Assembly (NCBI RefSeq): GCF_023522835.1
Contig: NZ_JALCZU010000001.1
Location: 575,297-639,296 of the forward strand
Direction of reading: 5' to 3'
Length of the DNA: 64,000 nt
Source of the DNA: Oceanobacillus saliphilus
GTDB taxonomy: Bacteria > Bacillota > Bacilli > Bacillales > Amphibacillaceae
A model generated the notes under the pieces. That model had not been told where the DNA came from. It ran no database searches and saw only the letters and a program-made list of their open reading frames with translations. A program made the translations under genes and the position numbers. Positions 9,066 to 17,970 of this stretch are shown in pieces (position 1 is the stretch's first letter; each line of letters opens with the position of its first letter).

Positions 9066-10127
9066 TTATTTTTGCTCGAAAGAAGTTTCTCTCGTTTTTA
9101 GGGTGATGCCGGATTTTTCGGTTTTCGCATTTTTCTGCATCTCTTTGAATTCTTTAAAGCTGACAAACGATCTGCTCGCCTGGTCGTACAATCTGAAACG
9201 GATTGATTTCAGGCTGGTTTTTAATGTGATTGTAGTTGCCTGATGCAATGGTGGTGTCGATTCATGAGCCTTTTCCAAGTTATAGTTCGGAACTCTCGGG
9301 CTTAAATGATGAACATGATGGTAGCCGATACTTCCCGTAAGCCATTCGATCACTTTCGGAAGCTTATAATAGGAACTTCCATCAACAGCTGCTTTTACAT
9401 AATCCCACTCGTCTTCATTCTCAAAATAGGAATCTTCAAATTGATGCTGTACATAAAATAACCATATACCTGCTGCACCTGCAATAAAGAGAATTGGCAA
9501 CTGGACCATAAGAAATGCCTGCCAGCCAATGACAAGGATCAGTGCGGTATAGATTGCTGCGATTGAAATGTTAATTAAATACGTATTGAGACGTTCTTTT
9601 CTTTTAGCGCCTTTTCTGTTGAATCGGTTGGATATTAAGAATAGGAACACGGGACCCAAACCAAACATTATGATTGGGTTACGGTAAAGTCTGTAGCTTA
9701 ATTTACCCCAGAATGATGCATCAGCATATTCTTCTACTGTCATTACCCATACATCACCTGTACCACGTTTATCAAGGTTACTACTTGTAGCATGGTGAAT
9801 GGAATGATCCCTTTTCCACTTTTCAAAAGCAAAGTGCGTTATAATGCCTGTAATTGTACCGACAACCCTGTTTGCTTTGGCATTTTTGAAAAAGGACATA
9901 TGTGTACAATCATGAAATATAATAAAGATACGGATGACAAAACCTGCAGCAATCACAGAAATTGCCAAGGATAACCAAATAGATATCGCTAGGCTCTGAT
10001 AGGATAGGAACCAAAGCAGGATAAACGGAACAATAGAATTAATCAGTTGAATGATGCTTGCTTTTGTATTTGAATTGGCAAAGGGTGCGACGCTTTTTCT
10101 CAATTGGGCTTGTTTTTGTTTGCTCAT
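9066..10127 (-). CDS. des: Membrane fatty-acid desaturase Des
   Basis: A 353-aa integral membrane acyl-lipid desaturase that introduces a double bond into phospholipid acyl chains to restore fluidity in the cold. Three histidine boxes for the di-iron site are visible: HDCTH (72-76), HSIHH (108-112) and HHVHH (270-274), spaced among four membrane segments. The start has AGGAGGACAAGT directly upstream. DesR-type repeats and a weak-35 promoter precede it, so it forms the output of the adjacent DesK/DesR pair. Confidence 0.95.
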   Translation of the reverse strand: MSKQKQAQLRKSVAPFANSNTKASIIQLINSIVPFILLWFLSYQSLAISIWLSLAISVIAAGFVIRIFIIFHDCTHMSFFKNAKANRVVGTITGIITHFAFEKWKRDHSIHHATSSNLDKRGTGDVWVMTVEEYADASFWGKLSYRLYRNPIIMFGLGPVFLFLISNRFNRKGAKRKERLNTYLINISIAAIYTALILVIGWQAFLMVQLPILFIAGAAGIWLFYVQHQFEDSYFENEDEWDYVKAAVDGSSYYKLPKVIEWLTGSIGYHHVHHLSPRVPNYNLEKAHESTPPLHQATTITLKTSLKSIRFRLYDQASRSFVSFKEFKEMQKNAKTEKSGITLKTRETSFEQK

Positions 10128-10162
10128 ACTTGTCCTCCTAAGATTACATGTTTCTTTCCCCT

Positions 10163-10234
10163 ATTATATGGAGAATAGAATTGTTTTATAAGTCATAAAC
10201 GTCATGAATACATATGACAAATGTCATATGTCAT
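10163..10234 (-). promoter_or_regulatory. des promoter and DesR-type operator
   Basis: On the minus strand a perfect TATAAT (10163-10168) lacks a good -35, as expected for an activator-dependent promoter. Upstream of it are five GTCAT/ATGAC half-sites at 10192, 10201, 10214, 10223 and 10230, including facing pairs. DesR is known to bind repeated TCATGAC-like boxes upstream of des; assignment here is by position and motif. Confidence 0.7.
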
Positions 10235-10352
10235 GCATGCATATAAATTCATAATCTGGTTATTGGATTGGATTGGCTGCTTCTATTCCAGATTTAAATG
10301 CTGCATGAACTCCATACTTCCCAGTTTGTACGGGGAATGTGACCCCCTAAAA

Positions 10353-10384
10353 CATTCGACATATTTCGGGAAGTGACAGGCACC
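10353..10384 (+). repeat. Dispersed ~30-bp repeat, copy C
   Basis: Reads CATTCGACATATTTCGGG followed by AAGTGACAGGCACC. It shares the frame TTCGACA..ATTCGGG..GTGACAG with copies at 17939, 20431 and 26164. It lies 55 bp upstream of the NUDIX gene in the same orientation. Confidence 0.65.
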
Positions 10385-10438
10385 GCAAAGAATATTAGAA
10401 TGGTGTTAGGAGTGTTTTTTCTGAGGAGGTGGATAGTG

Positions 10439-11056
10439 GTGGATACGTCAAGGATAATTGCTAAATTGCAGGATCGGATGCCGTCTATTATGGGGCATGA
10501 ACATTTCAAAAAATCTGCTGTTCTGGTGCCTCTTATTGAGAAGAATGGAGAGACGAGCATTTTATTTGAAGTAAGATCGATGCATATGCGCAGTCAGCCT
10601 GGTGATATTTGTTTCCCGGGAGGAAGAATTGATAAGGATGATCCTGATTCAAGGCATTGTGCAATCAGAGAAACAACCGAGGAATTGGGTATTCGTGCAG
10701 ATGCCATAACAGATGTAATTCCACTGGATTATGTGGTGAACGACCTGGGCAGAATCATTTACCCTTATGTTGGAAGGATTACCGACCCCGAAAATATTGT
10801 TCCAAATAAATCCGAAGTGGAAGATGTTTTTACCGTTCCTCTTTCTTTTTTCCAAAGTACCGAACCAGAGAAGTTCAAAGTTAATTTCCAAATTTATCCA
10901 GAAGAGGATTTCCCTTATCATCTAATCGTTGGCGGCGAAGATTATAATTGGCATGTACGACATATTGATGAACTTTTTTATCAATATGAGGGAAGAGTAA
11001 TTTGGGGTCTGACCGCAAAAATACTGACACACTTCTTAACCTTACTGAATGATTAA
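10439..11056 (+). CDS. NUDIX hydrolase, CoA-pyrophosphatase type
   Basis: A 205-aa NUDIX enzyme resembling the NudL/YeaB group, which cleaves CoA and its derivatives to 4'-phosphopantetheine and 3',5'-ADP. The NUDIX box runs from Gly61 (FPGGRIDKDDPD) to REtTEELGI (77-85), preceded by the group's LFEVRS and SQPGDICFPGG signature. Start set to GTG 10439, 8 nt after GAGGAGGT; another GTG one codon earlier is possible. Single gene with its own terminator. Substrate is inferred from the family signature only. Confidence 0.85.
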   Translation: MDTSRIIAKLQDRMPSIMGHEHFKKSAVLVPLIEKNGETSILFEVRSMHMRSQPGDICFPGGRIDKDDPDSRHCAIRETTEELGIRADAITDVIPLDYVVNDLGRIIYPYVGRITDPENIVPNKSEVEDVFTVPLSFFQSTEPEKFKVNFQIYPEEDFPYHLIVGGEDYNWHVRHIDELFYQYEGRVIWGLTAKILTHFLTLLND

Positions 11057-11071
11057 GTGCTTAAGCAATAG

Positions 11072-11100
11072 AACAGCCTGATAAGAATTATCAGGCTGTT
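11072..11100. terminator. Bidirectional terminator
   Basis: A perfect 13-bp stem AACAGCCTGATAA / TTATCAGGCTGTT with a 3-nt loop (GAA), sitting between the convergent NUDIX and MFS genes. It is followed by TTTCC on the plus strand. Confidence 0.88.
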
Positions 11101-11118
11101 TCCAATTTACATCCATCT

Positions 11119-12330
11119 TCAAGCACTCTTGCTTTCCACATCAATATCAATAAACCTGAAATAAGGAAGAAGCAATCCTGCCAAGGAGACGATACATATA
11201 AGGCTACCTATTAAGATATACAATGGCCGTACTCCCCAGACTTCACTCAACAAACCACCCACGATAACACCAACTGGCATCATTCCTCTTATAATGAGCA
11301 AACGAACAGAGAAAACTTTTCCCATCAAATGGTTTGGAATAGTCAACTGATTGATTGTTGTATTATGAACACTGAAGACAGCCATGACGATTCCTGCAAT
11401 GATTTCTGTAACAATTGCAAATGTTATTGAATGGGTTATTCCCAAATTGATATAGGTCAGCCCGCCAATCACAAGAGCACCAAGCATGAGAACCCTTCGA
11501 CTTTGAAAATGGATCCTTCCTGCAAGCAGGGTACCCAACACATACCCTAATGGAAATCCGGACATAAAGTATCCGTACATGGCATAATCCCCATTCAGCT
11601 CATCGGTTATGTAAGGAAGGTTCGTTACCATCGTAACACCGACCCCAAATTGAACAAAAGCAAGAAAGATCCCGAGCCAAAGTATCGTCTTCTGTTTGAA
11701 AAAATAACGAATCCCCTCTGAAAATTGTTCAAGCCATGTTCTCCGGACTGTTTCGATATTTCTTTCTTCCTGTATAAACAGCAATAGCAGTCCACTACCG
11801 AGGAGCAAGAAGCATACAAGGGCCAGTGTTACATGTACACCTATATACTGAATGACAACTCCAGCGAGTACAGGTGCGATAAATGTCATTAGCCTTACAG
11901 TGCCATCTACATATGCGTTGGCTGTACTCAGCTGATCCTTAGAAACAATCGTAGGCAGGATTGCCTGATTGGCCGGTACATATAATGGTGTGATTAATCC
12001 GATAACCAACTGGACTGCAAAAATATGCCATGGAACCAACGCTCCAAATGTGTATGCGATAAGCGGGATAAGAAAAATCAAACCACGGCTGCATAACGCT
12101 GCAACCATAATCCACTTTCTGCTCCATTTATCAATAAAAGGACCAATAAACAGCTGTAAAGCGAGTGATGGCAGAAAATACAGCAGCCACATGCTTCCTA
12201 AAGCCATTTTCGAGCCTGTCAATTCATAAACGAGCAATGAGTTACAGAACGTACCGAATGCTCCTCCCAGTTCAGAGGAAGCATTTCCTACCCATAAAAA
12301 TGTAAATGAACGGTTTCTGAATATACGCAA
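11119..12330 (-). CDS. MFS transporter, DHA3-like drug/multidrug exporter
   Basis: A 403-aa, 12-helix major facilitator protein. The opening MRIFRNRSFTFLWVGNASSELG and the first-loop motif FIDKWSRKWIM are typical of the DHA3/EntS-type exporters (macrolide efflux and siderophore export relatives). It starts with TTG at 12328-12330; the ribosome site GGTGA is weak. It stands alone between two terminators. The substrate cannot be told from sequence. Confidence 0.8.
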   Translation of the reverse strand: MRIFRNRSFTFLWVGNASSELGGAFGTFCNSLLVYELTGSKMALGSMWLLYFLPSLALQLFIGPFIDKWSRKWIMVAALCSRGLIFLIPLIAYTFGALVPWHIFAVQLVIGLITPLYVPANQAILPTIVSKDQLSTANAYVDGTVRLMTFIAPVLAGVVIQYIGVHVTLALVCFLLLGSGLLLLFIQEERNIETVRRTWLEQFSEGIRYFFKQKTILWLGIFLAFVQFGVGVTMVTNLPYITDELNGDYAMYGYFMSGFPLGYVLGTLLAGRIHFQSRRVLMLGALVIGGLTYINLGITHSITFAIVTEIIAGIVMAVFSVHNTTINQLTIPNHLMGKVFSVRLLIIRGMMPVGVIVGGLLSEVWGVRPLYILIGSLICIVSLAGLLLPYFRFIDIDVESKSA

Positions 12331-12442
12331 TCGGTCACCAGTTTCTTTTCGTATTCCAGGTTATTCTTGCTGCAGGATTTTTAACTATTGTACCTTCTTA
12401 AAAATGTCTTTTCAATAGTAGTCCATTCGTAAATAAATAAAA

Positions 12443-12472
12443 GACACATGAAAGATTTTTCTCCCATGTGCC
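12443..12472 (-). terminator. Terminator of the helicase gene
   Basis: CACATG (12445-12450) pairs with CATGTG (12465-12470), extended by a G-U and further pairs; on the minus strand it is followed by CTTTTATTTATTT. It lies 8 bp after the helicase stop codon. Confidence 0.7.
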
Positions 12473-12479
12473 TCTTTCG

Positions 12480-14414
12480 TCATATATCCCAACCTATCGT
12501 GACTGGCAGGACACTGACGATCTCTTTCTCATATTTTTCTCGTTCTTCTTGATTCATCCAAATCTGAATGCTCCCATGGTCCTCGCTCGTTCGGACGAGA
12601 CGGCCAATACCCTGCCTCAGGCGAAGCAGCATATATGGTGCATCGACTTCTTTCATCGGGTCTTTTGCATGATTCCTTTTTGCCTGAAATACAGGATCTT
12701 TCGGCGGGAATGGCAGCGATGCAATGATTACCTGTGTCAATGCTTCCCCAGGGACATCAAGCCCTTCCCATAGGTGGTGCGCACATAACACGGAATTCTC
12801 ATCACGTTGAAACTGTCTCACTGTCTCACTAATTTCAAGATCGCCTTCATAAAGCATTTCAAATGGCCATTGCTGATCTTTGGACCAATTACGGAATAAA
12901 TTCATCTCCTCTGCAGTGGAAAAGAGAATCAATGAATGACCGTTATTTTCCTCTAACTGAATTTTGATTTTTTCCCACTTGGAAGCCATATCCAGCGCTA
13001 CATGTCCATTAATCTTCATTTGCGTGTCATAATCAAATGGTGATTCCACGGAAAAGGAATCAAATTTCTCTATTCCCAGGCTACCGGCCAGATAAGAAAA
13101 ATCTCCGCTCTGTGATAACGTAGCTGATGAAAAAACAATGGGGATGTTTTGCGTGAATACTTCTCTTTTCAAAACATCTTCCACTAGACGTGGCATAATC
13201 ACCAGACTGGTCGTCGTTTCACTTTCTTCCAGCCAATAAATTCCTTCATCATCCTTTAGCAGAATCGATAGGCCATAGGAAAAATACTCCAAGTATTCTT
13301 CAATAATTTTTGTATGGTATTCATCTATTGTAAATAATTCAGAATCAAATACCAGCTGTTCAAGCAGCTGCTGGACCATATCATTCAAACTTTTTGCCAT
13401 TTTCAGCATGGTTTCTGTCCGGGGAATTTCCTGACGATTGGATCCTTCCACGGTTTTAGCCGTATCTCCAAGCAAATCAAACCATTCATCATTCTGTGCC
13501 AGGATATCCTCCACGAGTAGCAGTGATTCTTCACGGACGTCCTGTCCCATATAACCGGTAAGCACATTTGTCAAATTTTCGAAATTGAAACGGTACGTCA
13601 ATCCTTTTTGTGCTGCAAATTCCAATAAGTGCCCTTCGTCAAACACAACGGAACTTGCTTCAGGGAGCAGTGGCATTTGTCCTTCACGCTTACGTGAATC
13701 CTTCGTCCATACATGTTCCATATAGAAATCATGAGAACAAATGATAATATCTTTTGCATGTCTGTAGTATTCCCGATTCAATGTTTGTCCACTTCGGTGC
13801 CGCCAATCACAGGTAGAACATTGCTGAAGGGGATCCCAGGCGATTTTTTCCCATTTTTCATCCGGCACCCAAGGATATTCCTTCCGATCTCCGTAACGCT
13901 CAAAGGTTTTCATTACAGCACTCGTATCAAATACAAAATCTGGTATTGCATCATGTACGCTCAGAATATCCTCATCATTCGTCTTGTTAGCCAATGGATC
14001 GAGCTTCTTAATACACACGTAATTTTCCCGGGCTTTCGCCAAACGGACATCCACTTTGAGACCGAGTGCTTCCTCTAGTTTTTCAATATCTCCGCCTTTT
14101 TTCACAAGCTGCTCGATCAGCGTCTCATCGGCACACGAAATAATCGCAGGTTTCCCTTTGTAACGTGCGTAACAGATGGCATACAGCAGGTAAACAAGTG
14201 TCTTCCCTGTCCCTACACCAGCTTCAGCAAATATCGTATGCTTATTTTTAAATGCCTGTTCTAATTGAAAGGCCATATAGATTTGTTCATCACGAAGTTC
14301 ATACCCTTTTTCAGGCAATATATCATAGAATACATCTCCGACATAATCACCTAAACGATCAAAAAAATTCTCTGTCTTTGAAACTGTAAATGGCAGTGAC
14401 GTATTTCTTGTCAT
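12480..14414 (-). CDS. DinG/XPD-family ATP-dependent helicase, YpvA-like
   Basis: A 644-aa superfamily-2 helicase of the Rad3/XPD/DinG class. Walker A AGVGTGKT at 65-72, DEGH (a DEAH-box variant) in SVVFDEGHLLE, and the C-terminal motif RLRQGIGRLVRTSEDHG. Fe-S cluster ligands of this class are partly visible: Cys134 (NYVCIKKL), Cys199 and Cys202 (QQCSTCDW); where a fourth Cys is expected a few residues later, I see Ser208 (RHRSGQTL). Length and overall pattern fit Bacillus YpvA. The role is probably resolution of unusual DNA structures; the exact substrate is unknown. Confidence 0.85.
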   Translation of the reverse strand: MTRNTSLPFTVSKTENFFDRLGDYVGDVFYDILPEKGYELRDEQIYMAFQLEQAFKNKHTIFAEAGVGTGKTLVYLLYAICYARYKGKPAIISCADETLIEQLVKKGGDIEKLEEALGLKVDVRLAKARENYVCIKKLDPLANKTNDEDILSVHDAIPDFVFDTSAVMKTFERYGDRKEYPWVPDEKWEKIAWDPLQQCSTCDWRHRSGQTLNREYYRHAKDIIICSHDFYMEHVWTKDSRKREGQMPLLPEASSVVFDEGHLLEFAAQKGLTYRFNFENLTNVLTGYMGQDVREESLLLVEDILAQNDEWFDLLGDTAKTVEGSNRQEIPRTETMLKMAKSLNDMVQQLLEQLVFDSELFTIDEYHTKIIEEYLEYFSYGLSILLKDDEGIYWLEESETTTSLVIMPRLVEDVLKREVFTQNIPIVFSSATLSQSGDFSYLAGSLGIEKFDSFSVESPFDYDTQMKINGHVALDMASKWEKIKIQLEENNGHSLILFSTAEEMNLFRNWSKDQQWPFEMLYEGDLEISETVRQFQRDENSVLCAHHLWEGLDVPGEALTQVIIASLPFPPKDPVFQAKRNHAKDPMKEVDAPYMLLRLRQGIGRLVRTSEDHGSIQIWMNQEEREKYEKEIVSVLPVTIGWDI

Positions 14415-14530
14415 AACATACTCCTCTTTGATATCTATCCTATTTAACTTCTATATCAATAAGCTTTTATACTAGCATACCTTATAAAACTACTGCAAAT
14501 GTATAGCAGTTTCTGTTCGTTAGAAAACCT

Positions 14531-14558
14531 GGTTGTCACTAAGCCTTTCTTGACAACC
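14531..14558. repeat. Inverted repeat upstream of the Fsr-type exporter
   Basis: GGTTGTCA (14531-14538) and TGACAACC (14551-14558) are perfect complements with a 12-nt spacer, about 55 bp upstream of the promoter of the next plus-strand gene. It could be an operator or an attenuator-like hairpin; no partner is known. Confidence 0.4.
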
Positions 14559-14611
14559 TTAGTTGCACTTATGTAGGGGTAAGTTTCTATTTTCTTACCT
14601 GCAAAAAAACA

Positions 14612-14639
14612 TTGCTATTTATTTTTTCAATTGTACAAT
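14612..14639 (+). promoter_or_regulatory. Sigma-A-type promoter of the Fsr-like gene
   Basis: TTGCTA (14612-14617), a 16-nt AT-rich spacer and TACAAT (14634-14639), about 60 bp before the TTG start codon at 14700. Confidence 0.6.
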
Positions 14640-14699
14640 AACAATTAGAACGTCAAAATATGGAAAAAGGTTCTGACCTGACAGAAAGAAGGAAATATA

Positions 14700-15929
14700 T
14701 TGGAAAAGGCATGGAGCAAAAATAAACGTACTACCCAATCGGAAAACCAAACAGTATATTCTATTTTATTTATTATCGGAACATGTCATCTTTTAAACGA
14801 TTCCCTACAGGCTGTTATTCCAGCGATGTTTCCAATTCTGGAACAATCTTTAGGGCTGTCGTTTACCCAACTCGGACTCATTGCATTCACATTAAATATT
14901 GTCTCCTCCGTCATGCAGCCAGTTGTTGGTATGTATACGGATAAACATCCCATTCCATACGCATTGCCTATTGGGCTGACAAGCAGCATGTTCGGCATGC
15001 TCGGACTTGCTATGGCACCTAATTTCTGGACAATTCTTTTAAGCGTATTCTTCATCGGCTTGGGATCAGCCATTTTTCATCCAGAAGGTTCTCGTGTAGC
15101 TTATCTTGCTGCTGGCAACAGAAGAGGGCTTGCCCAATCCATCTACCAGGTTGGCGGTAACTCCGGACAAGCACTGGCTCCTGTCATCACGGCACTAATT
15201 CTTGTTCCATTAGGCCAATTCGGCGCAATCTGGTTTACAATCATTGCTTTTATAGCCGTACTGTTCCTATCTTACATTGCAAGGTGGTATGCTGGCCAAA
15301 TAAAAGCATTCGCCAGTAAGAAAAAGATTCGAAAAACAGTTAAACCTAATAAAAGTGTGTCCAAAGCGATAAAAGGAGCACTCATTGTACTCGTACTCCT
15401 CGTCTTTGCGCGATCCTGGTATGCCGCTGCCATTTCTAATTTCTATGCGTTTTATGCCATTGACAGCTATGGACTCACCATCGCAAAGTCACAAGCATAT
15501 ATTTTTACCTTTTTGGCAATGGGGGCTGTCGGAACTTTCCTTGGTGGACCTTTAGCAGACCGATTTGGTAAGAGAAATATTATTCTTTTCTCGCTCATCG
15601 CTGCTGCACCACTTGCGTTACTGCTACCACATGTCGGGCCGATCAGTGCCATACTTTTACTGGGAGCAACAGGACTGATATTAATGACCAGCTTTTCAGT
15701 GACGGTTGTGTATGCACAGGAACTCATTCCGGGCAAAATTGGAACGATGTCCGGTCTGATTGTTGGATTAGCATTTGGAATGGGCGCTATTGGTTCGGTT
15801 GCCCTCGGATCGTTTATCGATATAATCGGCTTAACACCAACTATGATTAGTATTTCATTCTTACCATTTTTAGGATTTTTAACATATTTACTTCCTTCTG
15901 ATGAAAAAGTCAGCCAATGGTATACCTAA
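14700..15929 (+). CDS. MFS transporter, fosmidomycin-resistance (Fsr) family
   Basis: A 409-aa major facilitator protein with 12 helices. The early stretch CHLLNDSLQAVIPAMFPIL and the loop SAIFHPEGSRVAYLAAGNR are typical of the Fsr family, whose E. coli member exports fosmidomycin. The natural substrate of Bacillus homologues is unknown. It starts with TTG at 14700 after AGAAGGA; no better ATG is near. Has its own promoter and terminator, so it is a single-gene unit. Confidence 0.85.
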   Translation: MEKAWSKNKRTTQSENQTVYSILFIIGTCHLLNDSLQAVIPAMFPILEQSLGLSFTQLGLIAFTLNIVSSVMQPVVGMYTDKHPIPYALPIGLTSSMFGMLGLAMAPNFWTILLSVFFIGLGSAIFHPEGSRVAYLAAGNRRGLAQSIYQVGGNSGQALAPVITALILVPLGQFGAIWFTIIAFIAVLFLSYIARWYAGQIKAFASKKKIRKTVKPNKSVSKAIKGALIVLVLLVFARSWYAAAISNFYAFYAIDSYGLTIAKSQAYIFTFLAMGAVGTFLGGPLADRFGKRNIILFSLIAAAPLALLLPHVGPISAILLLGATGLILMTSFSVTVVYAQELIPGKIGTMSGLIVGLAFGMGAIGSVALGSFIDIIGLTPTMISISFLPFLGFLTYLLPSDEKVSQWYT

Positions 15930-15941
15930 AATGAATGAACT

Positions 15942-15969
15942 GCCACTGCCCCTTTTAAATGGAAGTGGC
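15942..15969 (+). terminator. Terminator of the Fsr-like gene
   Basis: GCCACT (15942-15947) pairs with AGTGGC (15964-15969), with some extra pairing inward (CCCC/GG), followed by TTTGTTCT. It starts 12 bp after the stop codon. Confidence 0.65.
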
Positions 15970-16044
15970 TTTGTTCTATTCAATAATAAAAGAAATATAC
16001 ATATAATCACACACCTATGTCTTTAAACAGAAAGAAGGGATTAT

Positions 16045-17859
16045 ATGCAATATTTTTATACCGTCCAACCTGGTGATACGGTATTCGACATCGCCAGAAG
16101 ATGGGAGCTTCCACCTGCATCCATTATTGCTGCCAACAACCTAACTGCCCCTTACACAATCTACGTTGGGCAACAGCTATCCATTCCAAAAGGAGTAAAT
16201 GTTTACCGCGTAAGGACTGGAGATTCCGTTTACCGGATTTCTCAGTTTTACAAAGTACCAGTTTCTGTCATTATAGAGGCGAATGAGCTTCAAGCTCCGT
16301 ATGTAATTTATGTTAATCAATTACTTAAAGTACCACCTGGAATTCCTTTTTATATTGTTCAGCCTGGCGATACACTATTTACTATAGCTGGAAGATTTAA
16401 TGTCATTACGGACGGCATCAGGAATACGGAATTGATTCAGCAGGTTAACCAATTACCGACAACGACGATCATTCCCGGGATGATGCTGCGTATCCCTTAT
16501 GCTCCCCCAGGTGGAGAAGGATTAATTGCATACACAACCAATATTAGCGGGGAGTTCGAAATTTGGGTCTACAACCCCCGAACCGGATCCACATCTCAGC
16601 TGACAACTGGGTTAGGGGCTTCCTTTTCTACGCCAGAATGGTCACCAGACAGCCGAAAAATCGCTTTTATCGGGAGAAACAGAATCATCTATGTTATTGA
16701 CATGGAGACAGGTTCCATCGCATCGATTGATCAACTTGGCGAAAACGATAGTCTACGGCTGGATTGGTCACCAAACGGAACAACAATCGCATATTCGGTA
16801 AGAAATCAAATTTTACTTTATGATATTGCATCCCATCAGGTACAATCCATCCAACAGCCAGGTGCAACAGATGTTCAATGGTTCCCAAATGGAACGGAAC
16901 TGCTTTTCCAGGCACGTGATGCAAATGAGATCAGCCAGCTCTATCGAATATCTCGTGATGGTACAGGGCTGAGAAGAATAACCAATAATACTGCTGGACC
17001 ACATAATGATGTACGGTTATCTCCGGATGGAACCTTTGTCCTGTATACAACTCCTGGTGTCAGTATTTCTCTCATTATTACGATTGAACTGGCAACTGGC
17101 AATATGTTTGGATTAGAGGGTGGTCCACTAGCGAAAAACTATTATCCGAGATGGAATCCAAATTCTAGAATAATCGCTTATAGTGCAACAGCATATGAAG
17201 ATCGGGGATATTTCAATCAGATCAGAACCGTAACGAGAGAAGGTGAAGCTGAAACCATTCACGCACTATCCAATTGTTTTGCCACACCAGTGACCTGGTC
17301 TCCTGATGGAAGAAAGATTGCCTATCTTTCTGGTTGCAGTGAACAGGAATTTGCCCGTGAAATGTGGGTGATTGACTTGGATCACCCCGTCCCAATCAAA
17401 TTGATTGAAGGAGCTTTCATTACATCACTCCAATGGTCTAAAACGCCAGTTGATCATTTCCTGCGGCGAACTTACACAAGTCAGACGTATCGTATCCGAT
17501 TTCGGTATCCTTCGAACTGGGAAAGGGTAAATGATGAGCGCTATGAAGGCCCTGATGGATTTTTCCAAGTTTCAGCTATCGCAGGGGAGAGTTTGGAAGA
17601 AGTATGCCAGGGAGAAGCATTTCAGCAGTTAATGCCATATGGTTCTCTGCCACAAATCATTCCGACAACCATCCAGAACGAAGAAGCTTGTTTTATTTTC
17701 CCATCTGCAGATCAGCCTCCTGAAATGAATCGCCAGGCTGCATTAATCGTTACCTATCCTGTGCCAATTGTAATTGGAGATACAGCATATAACTTCCTAA
17801 TTTTGTGGGTCCATGAAGCACATATTAGGGAAATAGCATCCACATTATTATTCTTATAA
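16045..17859 (+). CDS. Triple-LysM protein with TolB-type beta-propeller
   Basis: A 604-aa protein. Three LysM domains open it: residues 2-48 (YTVQPGDTVFDIARRW), 53-96 (YRVRTGDSVYRIS) and 101-152 (YIVQPGDTLFTIAGRF). LysM binds peptidoglycan GlcNAc. A six-bladed WD40/PD40 TolB-like propeller follows (about 165-475), marked by repeats such as PEWSPDSRKIAFI, LDWSPNGTTIAYS and VTWSPDGRKIAYL. The C-terminal 120 residues (FRYPSNWERV) resemble a PsbP-like domain. No signal peptide is present, so the protein may act in the mother cell, for example on the spore coat; that is inference. ATG after AGAAGGGATT. Confidence 0.75.
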   Translation: MQYFYTVQPGDTVFDIARRWELPPASIIAANNLTAPYTIYVGQQLSIPKGVNVYRVRTGDSVYRISQFYKVPVSVIIEANELQAPYVIYVNQLLKVPPGIPFYIVQPGDTLFTIAGRFNVITDGIRNTELIQQVNQLPTTTIIPGMMLRIPYAPPGGEGLIAYTTNISGEFEIWVYNPRTGSTSQLTTGLGASFSTPEWSPDSRKIAFIGRNRIIYVIDMETGSIASIDQLGENDSLRLDWSPNGTTIAYSVRNQILLYDIASHQVQSIQQPGATDVQWFPNGTELLFQARDANEISQLYRISRDGTGLRRITNNTAGPHNDVRLSPDGTFVLYTTPGVSISLIITIELATGNMFGLEGGPLAKNYYPRWNPNSRIIAYSATAYEDRGYFNQIRTVTREGEAETIHALSNCFATPVTWSPDGRKIAYLSGCSEQEFAREMWVIDLDHPVPIKLIEGAFITSLQWSKTPVDHFLRRTYTSQTYRIRFRYPSNWERVNDERYEGPDGFFQVSAIAGESLEEVCQGEAFQQLMPYGSLPQIIPTTIQNEEACFIFPSADQPPEMNRQAALIVTYPVPIVIGDTAYNFLILWVHEAHIREIASTLLFL

Positions 17860-17868
17860 AACAGAAAT

Positions 17869-17902
17869 GACACATGAGAAGTCTGCCCACGACTCATGTG
17901 TC
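17869..17902 (+). terminator. Terminator of the LysM gene
   Basis: A perfect 10-bp stem GACACATGAG / CTCATGTGTC (17869-17878, 17893-17902), 9 bp after the stop codon, followed by TTCCTTG. Confidence 0.75.
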
Positions 17903-17938
17903 TTCCTTGACTATATCTATTGGAACCCCTCATGTTTA

Positions 17939-17966
17939 TCGACAAAATTCGGGTAGTGACAGTGAA
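17939..17966 (+). repeat. Dispersed ~30-bp repeat, copy A
   Basis: Reads TCGACAAAATTCGGGTAGTG then ACAGTGAAC. It matches copy D (26164-26194) almost base for base in the first 20 positions. It sits between two convergent genes, four bases from the CoA-transferase stop codon. Confidence 0.7.
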
Positions 17967-17970
17967 CGGA

